Shown here one piece after another: positions 57,207 through 64,000 of a stretch of DNA of 64,000 bases (its first letter is position 1; each line of letters opens with the position of its first letter). Location of the stretch: assembly GCA_016214905.1 (NCBI GenBank), contig JACRMQ010000006.1, forward strand, positions 602,510 through 666,509. Reading direction: 5' to 3'. Below the pieces are notes generated by a model. The model saw nothing but the letters and a program-made list of their open reading frames with translations. It did no database searches and had not been told where the DNA came from. This DNA comes from Ignavibacteriales bacterium. GTDB lineage: Bacteria > Bacteroidota > Ignavibacteria > UBA10030 > SZUA-254. The position numbers and the translations under genes were made by a program.

Positions 57207-58208
57207 ATGGGACACAATCTAAACGAAACAAACGGCCAGGTATCCATGATGTATGTTGGTGAAGTGCCTTGGCATAAGCTCGGCACGAAGCTCGACCATC
57301 CGGCTACAGCTCATGAAGCAATTGAGTCTGCTGGTTTGGGATTTACAGTCGAAAAACTTTCCCTTAAGACGGAGGCTCTTGATCTTCCGGTTGAAAGTCA
57401 CTTTGCAACGGTTCGCGGCGATACACAGCAGGTGCTCGGTGTGGTCGGGTCACGATACGTACCTATACAGAACCAAGAGGCATTCTCTACCTTCGACGCT
57501 CTGGTCGGAGAAGGTGAGACGATCTACCACACCGCAGGAGCGCTTGGTAAAGGAGAACGGATATGGCTCTTGGCGAAGTTGCCCGACTACATTAGGGTCA
57601 AGGGCAACGACTTGGTGGAGAAGTTTTTACTCCTCACCAACTCCCATGACGGGAGTAGTGTGGTTAGAGTGAAGCTCACACCGGTGCGTGTAGTATGTGA
57701 GAATACACTGTCTCTTGCTCTGAGCGGAGGAGAACAAGAAGTACGCATCAAGCATACTGCTCACGCTTCAGAACGAATGAAGAAAGCTCATGAGATTCTT
57801 GGGCTCACTAACAAACTCTACGAGGAGCTTGATAAAATCTTCAACCAAATGAGCAATATTAGAATCGATGGACGGGTGTTGGCTGATTACGTAAAGAAGG
57901 TCTTCCCCGATCCGCCTACCAACGGCCATTCACATCGAAAGAACTCGATTCGAGAGAAGGTGTTCGAGCTAGCACACGTTGGCAAGGGAGCCGATCTCTC
58001 TCTGGGCACGCTTTGGGGTGCGTATAACGCGGTGACGGAATACGTGGACTACTATCGCCAGTTGACCGCCGATGATTCGACCCGGCTACGATCAATTTGG
58101 TTCGGATCCGGTGAAAGGATAAAGAAGCATGCCTTCAAGGTTGCTGTGAACATAATCAATGGTGGAGTCGAGACGGCAGGCATTAAACATGATTACTCTC
58201 GCAACTGA
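57207..58208 (+). CDS. DUF932 phage/plasmid-like protein
   Basis: 333 residues from ATG 57207 with AAAGGAG 9 nt upstream. Matches the DUF932/TIGR03299 family found on plasmids and islands: VPWHKLGTKLDHPATAHEAI at the start, VVGSRYVPIQNQEAFSTFD, HDGSSVVRVKLTPVRVVCENTL split around VRVVCENTLSLAL, and a C-terminal RSIWFGSGERIKKHAF. The biochemical role of the family is unknown. The stop overlaps the start of the broken SymE-like gene (TGATG), so the two were coupled. Confidence 0.9.
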   Translation: MGHNLNETNGQVSMMYVGEVPWHKLGTKLDHPATAHEAIESAGLGFTVEKLSLKTEALDLPVESHFATVRGDTQQVLGVVGSRYVPIQNQEAFSTFDALVGEGETIYHTAGALGKGERIWLLAKLPDYIRVKGNDLVEKFLLLTNSHDGSSVVRVKLTPVRVVCENTLSLALSGGEQEVRIKHTAHASERMKKAHEILGLTNKLYEELDKIFNQMSNIRIDGRVLADYVKKVFPDPPTNGHSHRKNSIREKVFELAHVGKGADLSLGTLWGAYNAVTEYVDYYRQLTADDSTRLRSIWFGSGERIKKHAFKVAVNIINGGVETAGIKHDYSRN

Positions 58209-58419
58209 TGTGCTCAAGAAAAACGATTGAGCTTCCCACCTACGAAAGGTTTATCACGGGCACTACGATTCTGAAACTAGTACACCACATCCCGTGATTC
58301 GCATAGGTGGGAAGTATCTTGAAACATTCGGTTTCCTGATCGGTGATACGATTAAGGTGAAATTGGAACACTGTCGTATTACAATTATTAAACAATTTCA
58401 AACAAACACATCCAACTAA
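58208..58419 (+). pseudogene. SymE-like toxin gene, frameshifted
   Basis: The ATG at 58208 overlaps the DUF932 stop. Its frame gives MCSRKTIELPTYE and ends at TGA near 58296. A second frame, open from just after 58229, gives YHGHYDSETSTPHPVIRIGG, KYLETFGFLIGDTIKVKLE and CRITIIK, ending at TAA 58417. The second part is recognisably the SymE/AbrB-like fold (P-x-I-R-x-G-K-Y-L-E..GF..GD). The RK-x-I-x-L start is in the first frame, so about one base is gained or lost around 58240-58255. Alternatively GTG 58294 starts a 41-residue remnant. Intrinsic terminator directly downstream. Confidence 0.65.
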
Positions 58420-58424
58420 TCCTT

Positions 58425-58462
58425 AAGCTTGGCTCTAAAATGAAGAGTCAGGCTTTTTTTTT
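58425..58462 (+). terminator. Intrinsic terminator after the DUF932/SymE-like unit
   Basis: 12-bp stem AAGCTTGGCTCT / AGAGTCAGGCTT (two G-T pairs) and ten T. Confidence 0.85.
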
Positions 58463-58542
58463 ACCATTTTGATATCGTTCACATCTTTTTCGGAAGTATT
58501 TTCTAACCTTTCATATCAAATCAATATTAAAAGGAACCGAGC

Positions 58543-59496
58543 ATGTGTGAACTCACCGAAACGATTGATCAGTATATCAGATATTGTAGATACGATAAAA
58601 ACTTAAGCAGATTAACAATTAAAGCGTATCAACAAGATCTCAAGCAATTTACCCATATTATTGGGAAGAATTCTTCTTTGAAGAAGATCAATAAAGAAAA
58701 TATTCGAAATTATATTCAAGAGTTATATGCTCTACACCTAAAAGAAACCAGCATTAAGAGAAAAGTTGCTGCGCTTAAAGCATTCTTGCGATATCTAGAA
58801 TACGAAGATAAGATATCTGTTAGTCCATTTAGAAAATTAAACATTCGAATACGTGTTCCTAAGAAAATTCCAAGATACCTAAGCATGAATGATATTCGCC
58901 TTCTTTATTCTCAAGTCCGAAATACTCTTTCAAACGTTAAGGTAGAACCGTCAATTTCAAATCCGGATAGAAAATCAATTAAATCTTTATTCGCAATTCA
59001 GACTGAATTGATAATTCTGGAAATCCTTTTTACAACAGGTATCAGAGTAAGTGAACTATGTAATCTTAATATTGATGATGTTGATCTAAATAAGAGAAAC
59101 ATCCGGGTCTTAGGAAAAGGCTCCCGAGAACGTGACATTGCAATCACAAACGATGAAACGATTCTGGTTATAGAAAGATACATTAGACTAAGAAAACGAT
59201 TGGCTAATGGCTCCTCCCCATTATTACTGAACCGCTGCCTGAATAGAATCCAACCTCATTCGATAAGAAGTATTCTAAAAAATGTCTCCAGCTTTGCATG
59301 TTTGAACTATAAAATAACACCACACATGTTCCGACATACGGTAGCAACTATGCTCATTGAAAATGGTTTGGATACGAGATTCGTCCAGAAATTTCTTGGG
59401 CATAGTTCGATCCTTACTACCCAAATTTACACTAATCCCACAACTTTAGCAGAAAGACAACAGATTAGCATGAAACACCCTCGAAATTTTGTTTAA
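58543..59496 (+). CDS. Xer-type tyrosine recombinase
   Basis: 317 residues with AAAGGAA before the ATG. N-terminal SAM-like core-binding domain (~8-90) and catalytic domain with the full set R168 (TTGIRVSEL), K192 (LGKGSRERD), H261-x-x-R264 (HMFRHTVA), H287 (LGHSSI) and nucleophile Y296 (QIYTNP). A 20-residue insertion (~128-148) precedes the catalytic Arg helix. Its stop lies 10 nt before a palindromic site that recurs inverted at 61727, so the likely job is DNA inversion of the segment downstream; alternatives are dimer resolution or element transposition. Confidence 0.9.
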   Translation: MCELTETIDQYIRYCRYDKNLSRLTIKAYQQDLKQFTHIIGKNSSLKKINKENIRNYIQELYALHLKETSIKRKVAALKAFLRYLEYEDKISVSPFRKLNIRIRVPKKIPRYLSMNDIRLLYSQVRNTLSNVKVEPSISNPDRKSIKSLFAIQTELIILEILFTTGIRVSELCNLNIDDVDLNKRNIRVLGKGSRERDIAITNDETILVIERYIRLRKRLANGSSPLLLNRCLNRIQPHSIRSILKNVSSFACLNYKITPHMFRHTVATMLIENGLDTRFVQKFLGHSSILTTQIYTNPTTLAERQQISMKHPRNFV

Positions 59497-59506
59497 TTTT
59501 TTGGAG

Positions 59507-59531
59507 TTAGGATAACTAGAGATTATCCTAA
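59507..59531 (+). repeat. Left palindromic site (predicted inversion site)
   Basis: Perfect 9-bp arms TTAGGATAA and TTATCCTAA surround a 7-nt asymmetric core CTAGAGA (59516-59522). The 19-nt string GATAACTAGAGATTATCCT recurs exactly, inverted, at 61727-61745. It lies between the tyrosine recombinase gene and the TTG start of the FAD gene (2 nt). Confidence 0.85.
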
Positions 59532-59533
59532 AA

Positions 59534-60712
59534 TTGAAACACGCGTTTTATGACGTAATCATTCTTGGCGGGGGGATTTCAGGATTATTACTTGGGAATG
59601 AACTTTCTAAGCTACACTCAGTCTTGATTATAGAAAAAGAAACTAATATACCCAGCAATAAGTTTTGGTTGACTAAGAGAAACTGTGTAATGGGGAATGC
59701 TGAACTGTTGTCCTGTGTCGATTCCTATTATACAAACCTTGATTTTGTAGCTTCCGATCTTACAACATATCGTTGTTCTGGCGATTATGCATTATGGAAT
59801 ACAAATCTTTTGGTTTCCAATTTACACGAAACGATAAAAACTCAAAACGGGCACGTGCTCAATGCTCACAAGTTTTATAGTTACTATTATTCCAATAATA
59901 AAATTATTGTGTTGGCAAATTCTTCAGAATATTCTGCCTCTTTAGTGATAGATTGCATGGGTTATTCATCACCGATCATCTACGCAAAAGGTATTGTGCA
60001 AATTATCGGGTATTATATTCTTCACGGGAAAATTTTAAAACTTAAAAAAGATATTGCTCCCATTGGACTCAGCAACGTAATGATTGATCAAAAACCAAAA
60101 TACCTAGAGATATTTCCACTTAGCAATGGTGAGGCGTATTCAATTCTGATTGTCCCAGAAAGAAGCATTCGATCTTCTACGAATATTCAGAAAGAATTTG
60201 AATTTATTATTAATGAATCAAGTTACAACCAATATTTTCTTAACCACCAGTCAAATGTACAATCTTTATGGGGAATTATTCCCGTTGGATTTTTGAGACA
60301 AAGAGCTCTCGATCGTATTTATTTCTTTGGTGAGGCAGGCCAACTTAATCCTGGAACAACAGCAACCTGCCTCACGAAAATATTGTACTCATACAAAAAA
60401 GTTGCAGAATTTATCTCAACAAATTTAAGAAATAACACGTTAACTCAATCTGATTTGGACAGAGACCTAAGTTCGATGAATAGATTTAATAGAAAATATC
60501 AATTGCATCTTTTTCAGGATATTCTAAATTGGAACTCTGACGACTTCAAACAATTAGTTATTGGTATGAACGATTTAGGAGATAAGTTGGTAAACGATAT
60601 CATTTTTGGCGAATTAGATCCCAAAGATATAATGCGATTTGAAATTATATCTAAGTTATTAAAAAATAAGCGTTTTTTTATCTTAAAACCTTTCTTAAAA
60701 TCGGTTATGTAA
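59534..60712 (+). CDS. FAD-dependent protein of the lycopene cyclase / geranylgeranyl reductase type
   Basis: 392 residues. N-terminal dinucleotide motif VIILGGGISGLLLGNEL, followed by IIEKE at the second strand; VIDCMGYSS in the middle; and RIYFFGEAGQLNPGTTATCLTKIL, the FAD-contacting GEA segment of CrtY/CrtL-like cyclases. The last ~100 residues are helical. The start is a TTG at 59534, placed 2 nt after the left palindromic site; a stop at 59513 in the same frame excludes an upstream start. No ribosome binding site is visible. Substrate unknown; a cyclic carotenoid or other polyprenyl product is suggested by the nearby CarR-like gene. It converges on the next gene, with stops 2 nt apart. 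Confidence 0.72.
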   Translation: MKHAFYDVIILGGGISGLLLGNELSKLHSVLIIEKETNIPSNKFWLTKRNCVMGNAELLSCVDSYYTNLDFVASDLTTYRCSGDYALWNTNLLVSNLHETIKTQNGHVLNAHKFYSYYYSNNKIIVLANSSEYSASLVIDCMGYSSPIIYAKGIVQIIGYYILHGKILKLKKDIAPIGLSNVMIDQKPKYLEIFPLSNGEAYSILIVPERSIRSSTNIQKEFEFIINESSYNQYFLNHQSNVQSLWGIIPVGFLRQRALDRIYFFGEAGQLNPGTTATCLTKILYSYKKVAEFISTNLRNNTLTQSDLDRDLSSMNRFNRKYQLHLFQDILNWNSDDFKQLVIGMNDLGDKLVNDIIFGELDPKDIMRFEIISKLLKNKRFFILKPFLKSVM

Positions 60713-60714
60713 GT

Positions 60715-61716
60715 CTATTTAGAGAAGATCTTAAAAAATTCATTTATTGCAGTATCGTACTGTGCTATGAATTGAATTACCATGATTATGCTTATTAATA
60801 AGCTGGGAGAATCTTTTAAGCTAATCAATGGGAATTGATCCCGCTCCATAATTAGTTTCTCTCTAATTTCAGAAAGTGTCATATCAATCTCAATTTTATC
60901 CTTTAACGAGATCAATTCATTTGGAATATTCCGTCGTTTCTCTTCTATTTCTTTTACTTTCTTAATGATGTCGTTCTCGTATATTTTTTTGAGAACATAT
61001 CTTGGATAAAAACTATAGCAAAGTGTCAAAGGCAGAAAAAGGATTACTGGAAAGATTAAAAGTTTTCTGGTAATAATTCCGTCAGGATCAAGAATAAAAT
61101 TTGCAGTAAGAGTACCCCTGAATCCCAAATAAATCCCAGCGACTCCAATTGTAGAGGTGATAACAAAAAAATAATTAAGATTTTCAAATTCAAGCGGCAC
61201 AATGTTTCTGGTAACTTCCAACCTCTTTTCTGAATCTTCTAGAGATTTAAACATCAAGAGTGAGAAAATAAAAAAGGTTAATAAATAGGAACCAATATAA
61301 TAAATTGAAATTGAGCTGATCGCCAAGTAATATTTTGCAAATCCTTCCATAGGATAACCACAATTCCACATGATAATTCCACCAACTATAGTTAATGGAA
61401 TACCGATCGTGTTTTTCCAGAGCGTAGAATTCATTCGTCGCGAATAGACAAATATCTTCGGTAAATCTTCCTCTGAAATTGTAATTACCTCATTGATTTG
61501 GGCCAGCAGACTGCTACCGTATTTTCTTATAAACCAGACTAAACCGTAACCTACTCCACCCACAAGAATGCCGTCAAAATAGAATATCCAGGAGTTAAAT
61601 AATTCCTTTGCGATTATTGGACCTTGATAAAAATAGCTAATTAGAAAGCCAACTAAACAGAGCGCCAAGCTGATGCCGCACCAAATAATAATATTAAAGA
61701 AACTTTTTATCAGCAT
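60715..61716 (-). CDS. Polytopic membrane protein of unknown function
   Basis: 333 residues with about seven or eight hydrophobic segments (e.g. IIIWCGISLALCLVGFLISY, GIPLTIVGGIIMW, YYFIGSY-like IYYIGSYLLTFFIFSLLM, LLIFPVILFLPLTLCYSF) and a soluble charged helical region near residues 250-300 (VKEIEEKRRNIPNELISLKDK). No family recognised. The ATG is 10 nt inside the right palindromic site, the mirror image of the arrangement at the FAD gene. A promoter outside the site points at it in the present orientation. Confidence 0.7.
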   Translation of the reverse strand: MLIKSFFNIIIWCGISLALCLVGFLISYFYQGPIIAKELFNSWIFYFDGILVGGVGYGLVWFIRKYGSSLLAQINEVITISEEDLPKIFVYSRRMNSTLWKNTIGIPLTIVGGIIMWNCGYPMEGFAKYYLAISSISIYYIGSYLLTFFIFSLLMFKSLEDSEKRLEVTRNIVPLEFENLNYFFVITSTIGVAGIYLGFRGTLTANFILDPDGIITRKLLIFPVILFLPLTLCYSFYPRYVLKKIYENDIIKKVKEIEEKRRNIPNELISLKDKIEIDMTLSEIREKLIMERDQFPLISLKDSPSLLISIIMVIQFIAQYDTAINEFFKIFSK

Positions 61717-61726
61717 AATTTTGGTA

Positions 61727-61747
61727 AGGATAATCTCTAGTTATCTT
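61727..61747 (-). repeat. Right palindromic site, inverted copy of 59507-59531
   Basis: Minus strand reads AAGATAA, CTAGAGA, TTATCCT: the core is identical to the left site and in opposite orientation, and the outer arm has one mismatch. Both sites are followed inward by AAAATT directly at the start of a gene. Confidence 0.85.
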
Positions 61748-61780
61748 TATTACAATTGTTTATCAACGAATATTGAATGG

Positions 61781-61809
61781 AATCTATAAAAAAAGATTGA
61801 GAAATTCAA
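61781..61809 (-). promoter_or_regulatory. Inward-facing sigma70-type promoter outside the right site
   Basis: Minus strand TTGAAT (61804-61809), 17 nt, TAGATT (61781-61786). Predicted start near 61774, so the transcript crosses the palindromic site and enters whichever gene is next to it. Confidence 0.5.
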
Positions 61810-61917
61810 ATACAGACGTTCAGGTAAGTGACAAAAGAACGCTGGTTTAATTAACTCACAATTTCCTACCAATCAACTTATCTATTATCAGTTAAACTAT
61901 GTAAATTCGTCCAATGA

Positions 61918-62757
61918 TCACACTTCCTCTTTATTCTTATTCCTAATTAATAAATGCTTAGTACCAAGCTTTGTATCATCTGCGAAATATTCATAATACA
62001 CTAAAAAAGATGGGGTCGCCAATATCATCCAAATTATTAGTTCTTCAATCGGAAATCGAAAACCAATTATATTGATAAATCCTATGAATCCATTTCCTGG
62101 AAAGACCCATTGACCTGCATATAATGCGGCTAGCTCGAACATTAAAAGAATAGGAAATGAAAATAGACTTACCACAAAATATCTGTCACAGAATTCAGGA
62201 TATTTGAACAAAAATAAAATCAGCGGGAATATCACAAATACAACTCCCACCCACAAATAAAAATATGGTATAGAGAGAAACTCACTTTTTTCAAAAAACA
62301 TAACCGATACAGTCAAAACAAGTATCAAGAAAAAGAGCCACAAATATTTGATTCGTTTGGATAACCTATCTGCTCGTTTTCCATTATCAAAATAATGTTC
62401 ATAGAAAAGCACTACCCAAAGTCCCCATAATAAACCAAATATATAAACCTCGATAGTTGCGAGACCAAATATTCTGAGCGGAAATATACTTTGAGGTACC
62501 AACCATGATCCATTATATGCTGCCAAAGCATCAGCAAAAAGTGATAATGGTATTGAAAATGGAATAACAAATGCAAGGCTTTTTAATGCAATTCCCGGAT
62601 TTTTGCAAATAATGTAAACAGATGGAACCCCGAAATACAATAAAGTAGAAATCAAGAGACTCGTGCGAAACCATATTGTAATCAAAGTTGCAATAACCGC
62701 AAATATAAGTATCCTGAATATATCTTGACTCATTTCAACCTTGTAAAGCGTAAACAT
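61918..62757 (-). CDS. Lycopene cyclase domain protein (CarR/CrtYcd type)
   Basis: 279-residue membrane protein with seven to eight helices containing two copies of the CrtYc/CrtYd-like unit. First: GSWLVPQSIFPLRIFGLATIEVYIFG; second: GQWVFPGNGFIG followed by RFPIEELIIWMILATPSFLVYYEY. The PxEEL-type motif in the second unit is the family's key acidic pair; the first has only TIEVY. Related proteins cyclise lycopene (bacterial CrtYcd, myxobacterial CarR, fungal fusions) or act on C50 carotenoids. No phytoene synthase or desaturase is in the window. Extended -10 promoter upstream. Confidence 0.8.
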   Translation of the reverse strand: MFTLYKVEMSQDIFRILIFAVIATLITIWFRTSLLISTLLYFGVPSVYIICKNPGIALKSLAFVIPFSIPLSLFADALAAYNGSWLVPQSIFPLRIFGLATIEVYIFGLLWGLWVVLFYEHYFDNGKRADRLSKRIKYLWLFFLILVLTVSVMFFEKSEFLSIPYFYLWVGVVFVIFPLILFLFKYPEFCDRYFVVSLFSFPILLMFELAALYAGQWVFPGNGFIGFINIIGFRFPIEELIIWMILATPSFLVYYEYFADDTKLGTKHLLIRNKNKEEV

Positions 62758-62798
62758 AAGAAAAGAGATTAGTAATAAATCTATTCTGTGTTTTATTT

Positions 62799-62807
62799 AT
62801 TATAGCA
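62799..62807 (-). promoter_or_regulatory. Extended -10 promoter of the lycopene-cyclase-domain gene
   Basis: Minus strand TGCTATAAT (TGn plus perfect TATAAT); -35 is weak. About 42 nt before the start at 62757. Confidence 0.55.
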
Positions 62808-63130
62808 TAATTTTTGCAGAAATAGCCAACGCGAATATCCTCAGCTCGTCGCTAATCTAGTGAGGCAGGTCATTACGTTTCTCGGCCCTCTTTAAAAAAT
62901 ATCCTATCTCCCGCTTATCTTTTTGTCCGAACGATCTAAACAATACATTGATTGGTTTACAGTATAATTCTATCAAACTAGAACTCAAGAACTCTGTTGT
63001 CTAAAAATCACGAACCTTGCGTTGATATTAATGCTGGTCTAGGAAGTAGCAGATGCTGCTTCCTGTTTAATAGAAACGTCCTAGTTATATCTCATAATGA
63101 AACTCTGGAGAGTAGGTATAAAATGTATCA
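62808..63130. other. Gap with one hairpin, no supported gene
   Basis: The only structure I see is GGAAGTAGCA / TGCTGCTTCC (63042-63063, 10 bp with one G-T), about 70 nt past the end of the E1-like gene. It lacks a T-run on the minus strand and has only TGTTT on the plus strand, so it is at best a weak terminator. Confidence 0.4.
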
Positions 63131-63994
63131 TTAATCTGTCCGAAACAAGTTCCAATACTTTGTGGCTTTGTTTATGTGCTGATATTTTCTTTGATCACAG
63201 CAGATACATTTTAGATCCGGTTTCCTATCCCACATCTGGATTTCCTTGAATCCACAACCGAAATCAAATAGTGCAAAATTAGGTATCTGCGGATAATCCG
63301 TCATCTGGGCTCGTACCATATCCGCAGTCACCAGAAGTCCCGCGAACATTGAAATAAATGGCAGAGCTGCGTCTATTGATCCTTGATTTGTCTTGATTTG
63401 TGTCGTTGAGCACGTTAGTGCATCAACCCGAACAGTTTCTGGGAATCGATCAGACAAACAATCGTCGCGCCCGGGGATATGTCTGCCGTGATTCACACCC
63501 CAATTTAAAGTTGTAGAAGAATGAATCATGAGCGGAGGGATATTATTCTGCATCGACCATCGGACGCCGTGATCGTTCGCTAAAGGAAGCCACATGTCAA
63601 AATTACGTTCACTTCCCTGAGCCTGCATAACATACTCGTTCCACCAGCCGGGAAAAGCCTTAGTATTGATCTTCGAGGCACTGAAGTAGGCAGCAACAGT
63701 CTCTGCTTTGTTTTGCCCAAAATTATTTCTTCCGAAAATAGGAGACCTATTGAAATTTTCCACCTTTACTACGTCCTTATCGAGGATGGTCAGCTCACCT
63801 GCCAAACCAGTGAGTTTTAGACAATAGGCCGCCGATGATCCGACTGATCCTGCCCCAACCATAAGTATACGTCCCGCATTGACACAAGTGGGATACGAAA
63901 TATGCTGTGGCTTTTGTTCTTGGTTATAGATAAATCTGAATAGATTGAAAATCCCATCTTCAATCAATTTCTCTTGGGGAAATCCTATAGCCAT
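63131..63994 (-). CDS. E1/ThiF-like adenylating protein (5' end may lie outside the window)
   Basis: At least 287 residues. Adenylation core: GRILMVGAGSVGSSAAYCLK (ATP loop, ~41-60), TILDKDVVKVENFNRSPIF (D-D-N-R residues) and FGQNKAETVAAYF (Lys). A possible catalytic Cys is in DALTCSTTQIK. The C-terminus has a cysteine cluster (FDFGCGF and LKCICCDQRK) that could bind zinc. Such E1-like proteins activate ubiquitin-like or sulfur-carrier proteins; plasmid versions occur in PRTRC-type and ubiquitin-like conjugation operons. Two sense codons precede the ATG up to the window edge, so an N-terminal extension (such as an E2-like domain) cannot be excluded. Confidence 0.78.
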   Translation of the reverse strand: MAIGFPQEKLIEDGIFNLFRFIYNQEQKPQHISYPTCVNAGRILMVGAGSVGSSAAYCLKLTGLAGELTILDKDVVKVENFNRSPIFGRNNFGQNKAETVAAYFSASKINTKAFPGWWNEYVMQAQGSERNFDMWLPLANDHGVRWSMQNNIPPLMIHSSTTLNWGVNHGRHIPGRDDCLSDRFPETVRVDALTCSTTQIKTNQGSIDAALPFISMFAGLLVTADMVRAQMTDYPQIPNFALFDFGCGFKEIQMWDRKPDLKCICCDQRKYQHINKATKYWNLFRTD

Positions 63995-64000
63995 CTTAAA

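Noticed and set aside
46812-64000. yifB 3' remainder or right attachment site inside the window
   Set aside because: No CPCG-containing continuation or yifB C-terminal sequence found on either strand, so the right end is beyond the window.

Overview
The window looks like a chromosomal segment of an AT-rich bacterium from the Bacteroidota/Chlorobi/Ignavibacteria side of the tree. The evidence is an OmpA protein with thrombospondin-type-3 calcium repeats, a PorW/SprE-like TPR lipoprotein, several small outer-membrane beta-barrels, a fused RibBA, and NuoJKLMN next to NhaD. Readable promoters fit TTGACA-17-TATAAT (33815-33843, 32981-33009, 38688-38716, 1184-1212) rather than the TTTG/TAnnTTTG type of Bacteroidia. 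I therefore favour an Ignavibacteria/Chlorobi-like host; this is inference.

Positions 1-46.8 kb are host backbone, nearly all on the minus strand. From left to right: thrS (cut by the window edge) behind a four-tRNA operon (Gly, Cys, Leu, Val); a CYTH protein, greA, ribBA, yajC, tgt, a VanZ-like protein, nnr and nuoN; a plus-strand block of two small membrane proteins, a cation/proton antiporter, a GNAT-nitrilase fusion and a tandem Usp protein; then nhaD and nuoM-L-K-J. The plus block and nhaD separate nuoN from nuoJKLM. Next come an outer-membrane protein, an ABC-2 exporter, asnS, a response regulator with a 1999-residue multi-PAS/GAF histidine kinase, three beta-barrels, a butyryl-CoA-type cluster (acyl-CoA dehydrogenase, hbd, thiolase), OmpA-TSP3, rho, folC-pyrD-pyrK, a TPR lipoprotein and the 5' two thirds of yifB/comM.

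From 46.8 kb to the right edge lies an integrated mobile element. yifB breaks exactly at the codons for its conserved AMNP(CPCG) motif. A large serine recombinase gene begins there, and its last codons and stop are written in yifB sequence. The missing 3' part of yifB is not in the window, so the element exceeds 17 kb. It carries a PEGA lipoprotein, two promoter-terminator-bounded structured RNA loci, a decayed GIY-YIG nuclease, a UbiA-type prenyltransferase, two RadC-like JAB proteins, a Cas4/RecB-like nuclease, a PUR-type DNA-binding protein (DUF3276), a DUF932 protein, a frameshifted SymE-like toxin, a Xer-type tyrosine recombinase, an FAD protein of the lycopene-cyclase type, two membrane proteins (one a CarR/CrtYcd lycopene-cyclase-domain protein) and an E1/ThiF-like protein at the edge.

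The most interesting structure is at 58.5-61.8 kb. Two convergent genes (FAD cyclase-like and an unknown membrane protein) are enclosed by an inverted pair of palindromic 19-25 bp sites sharing an identical asymmetric 7-nt core. A tyrosine recombinase gene lies immediately outside, and a sigma70-like promoter outside the other end points inward. This is the layout of a DNA-inversion switch choosing which gene is read from a fixed promoter. It is predicted from sequence only. The second candidate is the pair of tandem structured RNAs at 49.35-49.94 kb.
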